A DNA stretch of 64,000 nucleotides, from assembly GCF_030268225.1 (NCBI RefSeq), contig NZ_BSQG01000001.1, positions 1,396,106 to 1,460,105 of the forward strand, read 5' to 3'. The stretch is from Nocardiopsis ansamitocini. Lineage in GTDB: Bacteria; Actinomycetota; Actinomycetes; Streptosporangiales; Streptosporangiaceae. Under the pieces are notes generated by a model, which did not search any database, was not told the DNA's origin, and saw only the letters and a list, made by a program, of their open reading frames with translations. This document shows positions 36,868 through 45,496 of this stretch, piece after piece (the first letter of the stretch is position 1; every line of letters starts with the position of its first letter). Position numbers and translations under genes: made by a program.

Positions 36868-37188
36868 GTGCCTACGTACCAGTACGCATGCACCGAGTGT
36901 GATGCCGAGCTGGAGGTCGTACAGAGCTTCAGCGACGACGCTCTGACGATCTGCCCCACCTGCCAGGGCAGGTTGCGCAAGGTGTACTCCGCCGTGGGCA
37001 TCGTCTTCAAGGGCTCGGGTTTCTACCGCACCGACAGCGGTTCCAGCTCCAACAGCTCGTCGCTTCCCAGCGGTTCCTCCGGTGGTTCGGAGACCAAGAG
37101 CGCCGCCAAGAGCGAGTCGTCGAGTAGCTCTTCCTCGTCCAGCAGCAGCACCGGCACCGCCCCCGCGGCGCCGTCGCCCGCCGCTTAG
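36868..37188 (+). CDS. FmdB family zinc-ribbon protein
   Basis: The 106-residue protein starts at GTG 36868, with AAGGAGG four bases upstream. Residues 1-45 form the FmdB zinc ribbon: PTYQYACTECDAELEVVQSF and ICPTCQGRLRKVYS give two CxxC knuckles. The rest is a low-complexity Ser-rich tail containing a run of about ten Ser, followed by Thr/Ala/Pro. FmdB-type proteins are regulators or RNA-binding factors of unclear role. The order cyclo-ligase, fmdB, SAF protein, mscL is conserved in streptomycetes and relatives. Confidence 0.9.
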   Translation: MPTYQYACTECDAELEVVQSFSDDALTICPTCQGRLRKVYSAVGIVFKGSGFYRTDSGSSSNSSSLPSGSSGGSETKSAAKSESSSSSSSSSSSTGTAPAAPSPAA

Positions 37189-37249
37189 CAGCCGCGTTCT
37201 CCCGGTCTGCGGCCCGCCTCACCCGGCTGGGTCCGCCGAATACGTCCTG

Positions 37250-37283
37250 TGAGGGTCGTCTCGTGTCCACGAGACGACCCTCA
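37250..37283. terminator. Strong hairpin after fmdB
   Basis: TGAGGGTCGTCTCGTG (37250-37265) pairs perfectly with 37268-37283 around a two-base loop. There is no T tract; GC-rich hairpins of this kind often terminate in actinobacteria. Confidence 0.7.
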
Positions 37284-37417
37284 CTGCGTGGGGGCGGACG
37301 TGGACGACGTGGAGGCGGGCGAGGCGCCGGAGCCACGCGCCCCTTGCTCCCGCGGGAGCGGGCGGCCCCTGTGGACAACCTCGATCGCTTCCGGCGCGGT
37401 GGCCTAGCGTCGTCCCC

Positions 37418-38056
37418 ATGAGGGATGGTGTGCGCCCGTGGCGGCGACGGTGGCGGCGCCCCGGCCGGCGTGTTCTGGGTGCCGGATGCGCGGCTCTGGC
37501 CGTGGCCGGGGTGGTGCTGGTGCTGCGCCCGCCGGCTCCCGCCCTGGTGGACGTTCGAGTCGCTGCCCGCGATCTCAGCGCGGTGGAACCGCTCGCCGCC
37601 TCGGACACCGTGGTGCGTGCGCTGCCGGCCGCCACGGTCCCCGAGGGCGCGCTCGGCCCCGACCACCCCGTCGCGGGCGGTGCCCTGCGATCCCCTGTGC
37701 GCGCCGGCGAGGTGTTGACCGACGTCCGGTTGGCCGCGCCTCCCTCGGTGGGGCTGGCCGCGGACATGGTCGCGGCTCCGGTTCGTGTCGCCGATCCCGG
37801 CGCGGTGGCACTGCTGGTTCCCGGAAACCGAATCGATGTTCTGGCTGCCACGACCGACCCGATTTCCGTAGAGTTCTTCGCGGAACCCGCCCGTCCGGCC
37901 CGGACGGTGGTCACCGACCGTCCGGTGATCGCGGTTCCGGAGGCGGCTGCCGCGGAGCAGGGCGCACTCCTGCTGATCGCGGTGACCGAGGACGAGGCCC
38001 GGGAACTCGCCGGGCACGCGGCGACCGGTCCCCTGTCGATCACGATTCGCGGCTGA
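37418..38056 (+). CDS. SAF-domain protein (CpaB/RcpC-like)
   Basis: The 212-residue protein has a basic N-terminal tail, one membrane helix (about 18-36, RRVLGAGCAALAVAGVVLVL) and a SAF domain (about 45-110) with VDVRVAARDLSAVEPLAASD. A second beta domain follows, resembling the RcpC part of CpaB (PGNRIDVLAATTDP). CpaB proteins assemble Flp/Tad pili, but actinobacterial members at this locus stand alone, so a periplasmic assembly or structural role is only inferred. It lies between the fmdB terminator and mscL, 146 bases upstream of the latter. Confidence 0.82.
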   Translation: MRDGVRPWRRRWRRPGRRVLGAGCAALAVAGVVLVLRPPAPALVDVRVAARDLSAVEPLAASDTVVRALPAATVPEGALGPDHPVAGGALRSPVRAGEVLTDVRLAAPPSVGLAADMVAAPVRVADPGAVALLVPGNRIDVLAATTDPISVEFFAEPARPARTVVTDRPVIAVPEAAAAEQGALLLIAVTEDEARELAGHAATGPLSITIRG

Positions 38057-38202
38057 GCGGCGCCCCCGACCCTTGCGTCGCCCGCCCCAATGCCATCGGC
38101 GAACGGTCGCGAGCCGGTGGCATCGACAACGAGAACACGGGCGCCCACCGGACGACGCCCCGAACCGGTCGAGGCGCCCGTCAGGAAAAGGAGAACACAA
38201 CG

Positions 38203-38610
38203 ATGCTGAGCGGATTCAAGAAATTTCTTCTCCAGGGCAACCTGGTACAGCTGGCGGTCGCGGTGGTCATCGGCGCCGTCTTCAGCAACCTGATCACGGC
38301 GTTCACCGAAGGCTTCATCACTCCTCTGCTCGGGGTGTTCGGCGGTGTCCCCGAGTTCTCCCGGCTGACCTTCACGGTCAACGGCAGCGTGTTCGCCTAC
38401 GGGGCCTTCGTCGACGCGCTGATCTCGTTCCTGCTCACCGCGGCGATCCTGTACTTCTTCGTGGTGATGCCCGTCGCCAAGCTCCTGGAGCGCTTCGTGA
38501 AGGCCGAGGAGGCCACCACCCGCGAATGCCCCTCCTGCTTCAGCGAGATCAACAAGAAGGCCATCCGGTGCGCGCACTGCACGACCGAGGTGGTCCCGGA
38601 GACGGTCTGA
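38203..38610 (+). CDS. mscL: Large-conductance mechanosensitive channel with C-terminal zinc ribbon
   Basis: The 135-residue protein forms a pentameric channel that opens under membrane tension to release solutes. TM1 contains QGNLVQLAVAVVIGAVFSNL and TM2 contains DALISFLLTAAILYFFVVMPV. The usual short C-terminal helix (EELLTEIRDLL in E. coli) is replaced by a four-Cys knuckle, CPSC then CAHC, separated by 14 residues. The N-terminal MLSGFKKFL helix lines the membrane. AAAAGGAG lies ten bases before the ATG. A zinc-ribbon tail could stabilise the pentamer or sense redox or metals. Confidence 0.94.
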   Translation: MLSGFKKFLLQGNLVQLAVAVVIGAVFSNLITAFTEGFITPLLGVFGGVPEFSRLTFTVNGSVFAYGAFVDALISFLLTAAILYFFVVMPVAKLLERFVKAEEATTRECPSCFSEINKKAIRCAHCTTEVVPETV

Positions 38611-38638
38611 CCGATCATCGTCGCCCGGCCTTCCGGGG

Positions 38639-38682
38639 CCGAGCAGTGGCCCACCCTCGTGACGGGGTGGGCCACTGCTCGG
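38639..38682. terminator. Bidirectional terminator between mscL and VanY gene
   Basis: A perfect 17-bp stem (38639-38655 with 38666-38682) lies between two convergent gene ends. Confidence 0.7.
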
Positions 38683-38744
38683 GCTTCATGGCGCGGCCGG
38701 TCCGCAGCGCCCGGGCGTCTTGTCCCGGGTGGCCGTAGTGCCGG

Positions 38745-39875
38745 TCAGCCCGTGACCGAAGGGTCGTACTCCCAGTGCCATGGTTCGAACGGACTGGAGT
38801 AGGCCCACTGCGGATGGAACCAGCCGAACTGGCGCGAGTTGCTCTCCAGCCAGTTGAACGGCGCCGACCCCTGGTTCTGCACCCCGCCGCACAGGTCGAC
38901 GGCCTGGCCGAGCCCGTGGTTGCTGGTTCCGGGAACGGCCGCGAAACCGGGCGGCTGTTGGGCGTAGACGCGGTTCTGGTTGGGCAGGTCCCGGTAGGAG
39001 CTGGTCACGCATAGCTCGTTGCCGAAATGCTCGGTGAACGCCTCGTTCATCTCCAGGAAGGCGATGGCGGCGTCGGCACGCAGGAAATGGTCGTCGACGT
39101 GCAGCTTGCACAGCGCCTCCTGCGGGAGCAGGCCGTTGGGGTAACCCGAGGCGGCGGACCCGGCGGCCGGGTCGCATTCGACACCGGCCATGTAGGCGTC
39201 CACGGACAGGCCGCGGTCCTCCAGTTCCTTGACGAGCCGTTCGGTGTCCTCCTCGGACTTGGCGCGCAGGGCGTCCAGTTGCTGCTTGAGTTCGACGCGT
39301 TCCAGTTGGGTCTGCGATTGCAGCTCCTGGGCCGACCCGGTCAGCTCGCCCTGGTCCTCCCTGAGGGAGTTGGCCTCCTCCAGCAGTGCTTCCTGGTTCT
39401 GCGAGAGCTTGAGGACATGGGACTCCGCCTGGAGGTCCTCGTCGAAGCTTCCCGAGGTCATGAGGCCCATGACTCCGACGTCGGGCTGCTTGTAGAGGGT
39501 GGAGGCGAGTTCGGTGAGCGGGGCGCGCATCTCGGCCAGTTTGACCTCGGTCTGCTGGAGCTTGTGCAGCGTCTTGACCAGATCTTCCTGCGCCTCCTCC
39601 AGCTTGGTCTCCCGCTGGGTGTAGTCCTCGGTGGCCTGCTCCAGCTCTTCCTTGGCCTGCTCGGCCTGCTCCTTGAGGGAGTCGAGGTCGTTGTCGGCGT
39701 GGGCGGGCGGCGGCATGATCGCGCCCTGCCCGACCGGGCCCAGCAAAACGGCGAGGACGATGGTGCAGAGCACCGTGAGCAGCGTCCGAGGACGGAATCG
39801 ACTCCGTGAGACGGACGTGGCCCCGTTTCTCGCTACGCGGGCACGGCACCGCGTGGAATCGAGAACGAACAGCAC
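38745..39875 (-). CDS. Secreted coiled-coil VanY-type D-Ala-D-Ala carboxypeptidase
   Basis: The 376-residue protein starts at GTG 39875, four bases after GGAGGAG. A membrane or signal segment (RTLLTVLCTIVLAVLLGP) is followed by a long coiled coil (about 60-200) with heptad Glu/Lys/Leu. The C-terminal VanY zinc peptidase domain has TSSYRDLPNQNRVY, GTSNHGLGQAVDL (His and Asp zinc ligands) and PWHWEY (third ligand). It should trim peptidoglycan stem peptides. The coiled-coil plus peptidase plan resembles NlpC/P60 division hydrolases in which the coil restrains activity. Two Cys in the mature part could pair. Confidence 0.88.
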   Translation of the reverse strand: MLFVLDSTRCRARVARNGATSVSRSRFRPRTLLTVLCTIVLAVLLGPVGQGAIMPPPAHADNDLDSLKEQAEQAKEELEQATEDYTQRETKLEEAQEDLVKTLHKLQQTEVKLAEMRAPLTELASTLYKQPDVGVMGLMTSGSFDEDLQAESHVLKLSQNQEALLEEANSLREDQGELTGSAQELQSQTQLERVELKQQLDALRAKSEEDTERLVKELEDRGLSVDAYMAGVECDPAAGSAASGYPNGLLPQEALCKLHVDDHFLRADAAIAFLEMNEAFTEHFGNELCVTSSYRDLPNQNRVYAQQPPGFAAVPGTSNHGLGQAVDLCGGVQNQGSAPFNWLESNSRQFGWFHPQWAYSSPFEPWHWEYDPSVTG

Positions 39876-40266
39876 GTGACTCCTCCGGCTGCCTTTTCGG
39901 TAGTTCGCGTGGCCGAATCGCAACGTACTACACGTCTGCAGCTTGACGTGCTAGCGATACGGAACACACATGATCAAGGGGAGCCGCTCTTTCGACCCGT
40001 ACGGGCCGGCCGACGGGCTCCGGCAAAACACCTGCTCACGGGGGACCTGGTGATCAGCGCTCGAATCGCGGCCGCAGAGGCGCACATCGAATACGCACCG
40101 AACATGGACAATGTGTGGCGGAGGTCACCCCGCCGCCATGACAACCCGGTCGGGTAGAAGCGTACTCACCCTAACCACCCGCGCACGCCCCGCCAGTGAC
40201 TTCTCCGCCCGACATTCCTGACGCACCGTCCGCCCGAGTCGGTTAGTCTTGAGTCGCATAAGGCAG
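39876..40266. other. Intergenic region upstream of tRNA-Arg
   Basis: About 390 bases with no coding bias. The section 39900-40110 is somewhat AT-richer. A -10-like TAGTCT at 40244-40249 precedes the tRNA by 17 bases; the -35 is weak. Confidence 0.35.
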
Positions 40267-40339
40267 GGCCTCATAGCTCAGGGGATAGAGCACCGCTCTC
40301 CTAAAGCGGGTGTCGCAGGTTCGAATCCTGCTGGGGCCA
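40267..40339 (+). tRNA. tRNA-Arg (anticodon CCT)
   Basis: GGCCTCATAGCTCAG begins a cloverleaf whose acceptor pairs with TGGGGCC. The anticodon loop CTCCTAA gives CCT, reading AGG. The T arm GCAGGTTCGAATCCTGC is canonical. CCA is not encoded. Confidence 0.96.
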
Positions 40340-40360
40340 CACTACCTGACCAGGCAAAAC

Positions 40361-40391
40361 GAGGCGGGGGACGCGAAAGCGCCCCCGCCTC
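40361..40391 (+). terminator. Terminator after tRNA-Arg
   Basis: GAGGCGGGGG plus CGC pairs with GCG plus CCCCCGCCTC around a GAAA loop, with one bulged A. It lies 21 bases after the tRNA. Confidence 0.75.
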
Positions 40392-41009
40392 TGTCGCATT
40401 ATCGAACCGCATACGGCCGGCCGGTTCCCCCAACTCGACATCGGCATCCACCACCGCTCCCCGGACCGGTTCGTCGTCGGCGCCGGTGCGGCGGCCGGGG
40501 AACCGCCGCAACGCCACGGACGACTCCCCAGTTCAGGACGCACTGTTTCCGCCGCCGCGGCCACGAGTCGGGCACGCCCCCGCCATGCGGGACGGCACGG
40601 CCCATCGACCGCGCCGTTCTCCGCGCTTCCTTGCGGAGCGGACATACAACGCCCAAAAACAGTTTCCGAGATGTGTCCCTTCCCTCCCCACGCGCCTCGG
40701 GTCAAACAGGCCCACCACGGGGCTTTCGCGCACCGGCCGCACCGAGCCGTTGCACCGGTGCCCCCGGCCGCCCCACAGGCCCCCATCGCCCACCCAGCGC
40801 CCCTGGCCCCGTACCGGAGCGGACGCGGTCTCGCCCACGGGCGGCATCGGCCCGCGGCCCGCCGTGCGCGGCGCCACGGAGAACAATCACCGGCGTTCAC
40901 CGACGGCCGGACCACTCGACGCGGCGACGCCCTCCTCGGCCCCCTACGGCACCGGGGGCCGGTCGGCGGCCCCGCAGCCCGGAACCGTTGCTCCGTTAGG
41001 CTTGGGCCC
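40392..41009. other. Gene-poor stretch, tRNA-Arg to tetR
   Basis: Over 600 bases carry several open frames on both strands, but none shows a recognisable domain, Shine-Dalgarno site or consistent codon use. Runs of C-rich sequence make long frames by chance. Integration next to a tRNA gene was considered, but I see no integrase or duplicated tRNA end. Confidence 0.35.
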
Positions 41010-41588
41010 GTGAAATCGGACGCCGGATCGGGGAGCACCTTGCGTGCGGACGCCGCACGCAACCGTGCACTGGTGCTGCGGGCGGCCCGCCGACAAATGG
41101 CCGAGGGCGACGGCTCTCTCCAGTTGAACACGATCGCCCGGCTCGCCGGCGTGGGCGTGGGGACGGTGTACCGGCACTTCCCCAACCGGCACGCGCTGAT
41201 GGAAGCACTGTCGGCCGAACGCTTCCAAGAGCTCGTCGATGCCGCCCAGGAGGCGGCGGCCGAGCAGGACGCGCTCGTCGGCCTCCAGCGTCTGTTGCGC
41301 TTCGCCCTGGGGCACGCCCTGGCCGACGTCGGGTTCGCGGCCGTGCTCGAATCCGCCCGTGACGCCGAGACGACGACCTCGGTGATGAAGTCCGATTTCG
41401 ACCATGCCGTCACAGAACTGCTCGACCGGGCGCGCAGCACGGACGCCATCCGCCGTGACATCGAGGCGGACGATATCCGCCGGCTGCTGTGCGGCGTCGA
41501 ACACGCGGTCCGGTCCGGCACAGGCGCCCCCGACCGCACCGAGGTCTACCTCGACATCCTCCTCGAAGGCATACGCCCCCCGCGTTAA
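41010..41588 (+). CDS. TetR family transcriptional regulator
   Basis: The 192-residue protein has an N-terminal TetR helix-turn-helix (LNTIARLAGVGVGTVYRHFPNRHALMEAL, about 41-69) and a helical C-terminal ligand-binding domain. It starts at GTG 41010. The next gene downstream encodes an SDR oxidoreductase in the same direction. Two related palindromes lie between them, so TetR probably represses the SDR gene, and possibly itself by another site. The TetR C-terminal type (GLQRLLRFALGHALADVGF) is shared with regulators adjacent to short-chain dehydrogenases. The ligand is unknown. Confidence 0.88.
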   Translation: MKSDAGSGSTLRADAARNRALVLRAARRQMAEGDGSLQLNTIARLAGVGVGTVYRHFPNRHALMEALSAERFQELVDAAQEAAAEQDALVGLQRLLRFALGHALADVGFAAVLESARDAETTTSVMKSDFDHAVTELLDRARSTDAIRRDIEADDIRRLLCGVEHAVRSGTGAPDRTEVYLDILLEGIRPPR

Positions 41589-41661
41589 GGCAGCGCCCCG
41601 ATCCCCTCGGCCGTCTACGCGATCGCGCATGCCCTTGGACCGGCACACCGCACCCAATAAA

Positions 41662-41718
41662 CGGATAGCTATCCGATTGAGGTAGGCTGCGAACCGCTAA
41701 GCGGATAGAAATCCGCTT
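41662..41718. promoter_or_regulatory. Two TetR-type operators upstream of the SDR gene
   Basis: CGGATAGCTATCCG at 41662-41675 is a perfect palindrome. AAGCGGATAGAAATCCGCTT at 41699-41718 has perfect 8-bp arms. Both share the half-site CGGAT. The centres are about 40 bases apart (four helical turns), so cooperative binding is possible. Confidence 0.7.
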
Positions 41719-41749
41719 AATTGGACACGGGGCGACGAAGGGTGGCGCT

Positions 41750-42628
41750 ATGGAGCAGCGTGCGGTGGTGACGGCGGGGACCGGGGGAATCGGCCTGGAG
41801 ACCGCGACGGGGTTGGCCGCGGCGGGCTACACCGTCACCGTGGTCGGCAGGAACGCCGCGCGCGGAGCAGACGCGGTCGAGCGGATCAACGCCGCCGGAA
41901 CAGGCGGGGCGGCGGGGTTCGTGGCGGCCGACCTCTCCTCGCTCCCCGCGGTACGAACGCTCGCGGCCCGATTGGCTGCCGAGGGCGCACTCACCGTTCT
42001 GGTCAACAATGTCGGGGCGATGTTCACCGACCACCGACAGACGGCGGACGGGATCGAGGCGACGTTCGCCGTCAACCACATTTCGCCGTACCTGCTGACC
42101 GAACTGCTCCTGGAACCCCTCCGGGAAGGGGCACCGAGCCGAATCGTGAACGTGACCTCCGCCTCGGTCCGGACTGCCCGGCGGTCCTTCGACACCGTCG
42201 AACCTTCCGGCGGCTACTACGGATTCCACTGGTACGGCCGGGCGAAGCTCGCCAATCTCGCCTACACGCTGGACCTGGCGGAGCGTCTTCGGGGCACCGG
42301 GATATCGGTGTTCGCGGCCGACCCCGGCGGCGCCGCCACCGAGATGACCAACGGCACCATGGCGTCGCCCAGGATCGTCTCCCCCCGTATGCGGTTGCTG
42401 TGGCCTCTGTTGCGCAGGGTTTTCGAACACTCCACCTCGGGCCTCCCCTCGGTGGCCGCCCGGTCGTCGATCCTCGCCGCCACGGACGCTTCGCTCGACG
42501 GACGGACCGGCCTGGTCCTGGGCCCCCACGCCCGCCCGGTGAGGCCCTTCCGCCACGCCGACAACCCGCGAACAGCCGAAGCGGTCCTCAAGCTCAGTCG
42601 TGAACTGGCCCCTCTCGCTCCCGCCTGA
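41750..42628 (+). CDS. Short-chain dehydrogenase/reductase
   Basis: The 292-residue SDR has the cofactor loop TAGTGGIGLETA (about 7-18), an NNVGAMF block, the catalytic Ser in NVTSAS and the YGRAK catalytic Tyr/Lys pair (about 162-168). The fold and C-terminal extension are like retinol-dehydrogenase-type SDRs, NADP(H)-dependent in most cases. Substrate cannot be predicted. It sits behind the two TetR operators with the tetR gene upstream. The first in-frame ATG at 41750 gives the expected N-terminal strand. Confidence 0.9.
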   Translation: MEQRAVVTAGTGGIGLETATGLAAAGYTVTVVGRNAARGADAVERINAAGTGGAAGFVAADLSSLPAVRTLAARLAAEGALTVLVNNVGAMFTDHRQTADGIEATFAVNHISPYLLTELLLEPLREGAPSRIVNVTSASVRTARRSFDTVEPSGGYYGFHWYGRAKLANLAYTLDLAERLRGTGISVFAADPGGAATEMTNGTMASPRIVSPRMRLLWPLLRRVFEHSTSGLPSVAARSSILAATDASLDGRTGLVLGPHARPVRPFRHADNPRTAEAVLKLSRELAPLAPA

Positions 42629-43038
42629 CCGGGGCCGCCCTCTACCGGTGGCGCGAGAAGGACGCCGGGGCCGCGGAACGCAGGAGCACGCAAGGCGCTG
42701 CCGTACCCCGAAGGGACGATCCGGTTCTCCGTCGTCCGAGCGATGGAGAACCAGCACCGTCCCTTGGGCACTTGCCGAGCACGTTCCCGCCTCATCGCCA
42801 CGGCCTGCGGGTCCGTGCTCTTCGCCCGACTCGCCGCCCTGCTGACGGGCGGGCACACCCGGTTCCGGCTGCCCGCGGACGCCGAGGCGCCCACGCCCCC
42901 TGTGCCTGCCGCCGTACCCTCACCGAGGGCCGGGGCGATGCTCGTCCAACTGGCGCCGTCTCGGCTTCCCCCGTTGGAGCCGGCACCGATGGGGGAGAGG
43001 AGACGCGTCGACCCGGCAGGCGGTCGGCTCGGCCGTGC
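42629..43038. other. Intergenic region SDR-lsr2
   Basis: About 410 GC-rich bases. Open frames on both strands lack start signals or recognisable domains. I see no RNA gene or repeat. It contains the ends of the SDR transcript and of lsr2 (convergent). Confidence 0.35.
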
Positions 43039-43377
43039 TTATCCGTGGGCCGCGTTGTACTCGTCCACGATCGTCTGGGGAATCCGGCCCCGGTCGCTGA
43101 CCGGCTTGTCGTTGGCCTGCGCCCAGGACCTGATGTCGGCGCTGTGTTCGCGGGTGGGCGCGTTGCGCGATTTGGCGCCGCGGACCATGCGCCCGGGCTT
43201 GGCGGGAACCTTGCGGGCGGCGTGCACGAAGGGGGCGAGGGCGTCACGAAGCCTGCTCGCGTTCTGGGTCTTGAGGTCGATCTCGTAGCCGGTGCCGTCG
43301 ATCCCGAAGGAGACGGTCTCCTGGGCCTCGTCACCGTCGAGGTCGTCGATGAGCATTACCTGAACTCTTTGAGCCAT
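43039..43377 (-). CDS. lsr2: Nucleoid-associated protein Lsr2
   Basis: The 112-residue protein has an N-terminal oligomerisation domain (AQRVQVMLIDDLDGDEAQETVSFGIDG, with the beta strands and acidic loop). A C-terminal DNA-binding domain follows, with IRSWAQANDKPVSDRGRIP; RGR is the minor-groove AT hook. Lsr2 silences AT-rich, often horizontally acquired, DNA. The gene lies beside an AT-rich tract of about 400 bases that could include self-regulatory sites. Sequence length fits the Streptomyces Lsr2 of about 110 residues. Confidence 0.96.
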   Translation of the reverse strand: MAQRVQVMLIDDLDGDEAQETVSFGIDGTGYEIDLKTQNASRLRDALAPFVHAARKVPAKPGRMVRGAKSRNAPTREHSADIRSWAQANDKPVSDRGRIPQTIVDEYNAAHG

Positions 43378-43784
43378 TGAGCTATTCCCTGGTTGCAGTA
43401 AAAGTTATGGACAGCGGATGATGCCCGCCTATTTTCCCGACGGCTCCCATTAAACGCCATCCCCGAAGACAGCGGCGCGAAAATCGATACGACGACAACT
43501 TCGGAAAACTCCAACCAACCACGGTGCGGCCATACACAGGGAAAGGACACCCCGGAACCCACAACCCAATCGCACCATCAGCAAAAAAGCCTTTGACCTG
43601 GCTCGACAAAAATCGCTTTACAGCCTGCACAAAAACAGCAACGGAGATAAGAAAATCACGTGGAACGGATTTTTCCAACAATAGACACCGATCGAAGAAA
43701 CCCTACTCTTATCGACTCGGACACCCAAGGAGACGTTTACGACGAAAAGGATGACCGCTGCCGGCGTCGCCTTAGGCGGAACGG
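43378..43784. other. AT-rich intergenic tract upstream of lsr2
   Basis: About 400 bases with clearly lower GC than the neighbours (43380-43720). No frame shows the high third-position GC of true genes. It is the lsr2 promoter region and a likely binding target of Lsr2 itself. Confidence 0.45.
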
Positions 43785-43817
43785 GCGGTGGGCCGCCCCG
43801 GGAGGACGGCCCACCGC
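43785..43817 (-). terminator. Terminator of the anti-sigma gene
   Basis: GCGGTGGGCCG (43785-43795) pairs with CGGCCCACCGC (43807-43817). It lies ten bases after the anti-sigma stop on the minus strand. Confidence 0.65.
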
Positions 43818-43826
43818 GTTACCGGG

Positions 43827-44516
43827 TCACGCCGGGACGGTCAGCAGGGTCGCACCGTCGAGTGTCCTGACCTCGAAGGACGCGATCTGGTCGCGTGAAA
43901 GATCGGTGCCGGCTCTGACCTGGAGCGGGTCGGGCGCCCCGGCGATCCCGTACCCGGGCCGGGGAACCTGCCAGCTGGCGACGGAGCGCTCCTCGCCAGC
44001 GGTGGTGACGACAACGAGCTCGCAGTTCAGTGGCCCTCGCACATTGCCCAGGGTCAGGGCGATGTCGCTGCCCCATCCCTTGTCCAGGACGGCGACGGTT
44101 CCTTCGGTCCCCGTAGCCGCATCGGTGGCGACAAACCGCTCGGCCTCGGCAAAGGGATCCTCCGCAGCGACCTCGGGAGGCGGATCGGGGGCGACCACGA
44201 GACCGGCTCCCAGGCCGGCGGTGAACAGCAGGACGCCGGCCGCGAGACCGAAGACCGCGCGAACCCACACACGCGGGCGACGCACGGCAGGGGCCGCGAC
44301 GGCTGTCCCGTGCGGTTCGTCCACCGCGGCGGCGACCACCGGCCCATCATCGCCACGGGCCTCGTCCAACAGGACCACGGTGTCGGAGAGTTCGATCATC
44401 TCGTCGACGCAACGCTCGCACGATTCGAGGTGGTCCTCGAACCGGTGGCGTTCGTCTTCGTCGAGCAGGCCCATGAGATAGGCCGCCGTATCGGTGCACT
44501 CGTTGCGGAGAGTCAT
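43827..44516 (-). CDS. Anti-sigma factor with zinc-finger HC2 domain
   Basis: The 229-residue protein has an N-terminal zf-HC2 anti-sigma domain with His and Cys ligands in the HLESCERC block (about 30-37). A membrane helix (VWVRAVFGLAAGVLLFTAGLGAGLVVA, about 83-109) follows, then an extracellular beta domain of about 115 residues with DKGWGSDIALTLGNVRG, as in RskA-type C-terminal domains. It should hold its ECF sigma factor at the membrane until a signal releases it. Its ATG overlaps the sigma stop as ATGA, so the two are translationally coupled. A strong hairpin follows its stop. Confidence 0.92.
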   Translation of the reverse strand: MTLRNECTDTAAYLMGLLDEDERHRFEDHLESCERCVDEMIELSDTVVLLDEARGDDGPVVAAAVDEPHGTAVAAPAVRRPRVWVRAVFGLAAGVLLFTAGLGAGLVVAPDPPPEVAAEDPFAEAERFVATDAATGTEGTVAVLDKGWGSDIALTLGNVRGPLNCELVVVTTAGEERSVASWQVPRPGYGIAGAPDPLQVRAGTDLSRDQIASFEVRTLDGATLLTVPA

Positions 44517-45124
44517 GCGTGGATGCCCCTCTCCTTGAACGTCGCCCGGAGCGATCTGAGCGCGTAGTGCACCCGTGACTTGACGGTACCAACCGGCAGG
44601 CCGAGCCGGTCTGCGGCCTCTTTGGCGGTGCGGTCCTTGAAGTAGGTCTCCACCACCGCTTGCCGGTGGACCGGCGAGAGGGTTTCCAGTGCCTCGCCGA
44701 CCACCATCGAGCGGACGAGTTCGTCGGTTCCGTCGACAACGGGCCGAGCGCTCTCCGCCAGTTGCCCATCGGTTTCCTGCGGTCGCGCGGAGCGGCTGCG
44801 GTGATCGTCGATGACGGCGCGCTTGGCGACCGTGATCAGCCAGGGCAGCAGCGAGCCGCGGTGGTCGAGCCGGTCGGCGTTGCGCCATGCGCGCAGCATC
44901 GTCTCCTGGACCACGTCCTCGGCCCATTGCCGATCGCCACCGGTGAGGCGGGCGGTGACAGCGGTGAGCGGCCGGGCGTACTCGCGGTAGAGCAGATCCA
45001 TCAGCGCGTCACCGTCGGCGGGGCCTTCGGGGTCGCTGGGGTCCATGGGGGCGATCGGGGGATCGTCGAACGGTTCTCCCCTGCGCCCCTCGCCACCGCT
45101 GGCGGTGGGTCTTCGTCCAGGCAC
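44513..45124 (-). CDS. ECF RNA polymerase sigma factor
   Basis: The 203-residue protein has region 2 (LYREYARPLTAVTARLTGGDRQWAEDVVQETMLRAWRN, about 45-81) and region 4 (VETYFKDRTAKEAADRLGLPVGTVKSRVHYALRSLR). It is preceded by a 30-residue polar leader. With the coupled RskA-type anti-sigma factor it resembles the SigK/SigL groups of actinobacteria. The repeat lipoprotein gene 372 bases upstream on the same strand may be a member of the regulon. The exact ECF group and signal cannot be assigned. Start is GTG 45124; an internal ATG at about residue 27 is possible. Confidence 0.92.
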   Translation of the reverse strand: MPGRRPTASGGEGRRGEPFDDPPIAPMDPSDPEGPADGDALMDLLYREYARPLTAVTARLTGGDRQWAEDVVQETMLRAWRNADRLDHRGSLLPWLITVAKRAVIDDHRSRSARPQETDGQLAESARPVVDGTDELVRSMVVGEALETLSPVHRQAVVETYFKDRTAKEAADRLGLPVGTVKSRVHYALRSLRATFKERGIHA

Positions 45125-45496
45125 GGATCAGCTCCTGTTCTCATCGAACCGTCGTGGAGAATCGGCGGGGGCCGCACCAACGTATCGGCGCGGCCGAGCC
45201 GATACGCCCGATCGCTGCGGCGAAGAGCACGCCGCAGCGATCGATGGAAGGCCGGCGCGAATCGCACCGATGCCCGTCAACAGGAGGTTCGTCGCGGGGA
45301 GAGGACGGGAGTGGACCTCGACACGCCGTGGACACCCAGCGCGAGAATTTCACCGCGGCGCCGGAGTCCGCACCGCGTGGGCGACGTGGCTCCGCGTTCT
45401 GCACGAACACGGAGTCTTCTACATCGGATGATGGGAATGTCGGATGGGTGGTCGGTCCGTGCGCCGGCCACCCGTTCCGCAATGGGGAGGGGAGGG
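45125..45496. other. Intergenic region sigma-lipoprotein
   Basis: About 370 bases between two minus-strand genes. It must hold the sigma promoter. I could not find a motif shared convincingly with the region upstream of the lipoprotein gene. No other gene is visible. Confidence 0.35.

Noticed and set aside
40267..41009. Integration site at tRNA-Arg
   Set aside because: No integrase, no duplicated tRNA 3' end and no att repeats; the stretch is only gene-poor.
43524..43754. Small + frame in the AT-rich tract by lsr2
   Set aside because: Basic low-complexity product, no ribosome site, no codon bias.
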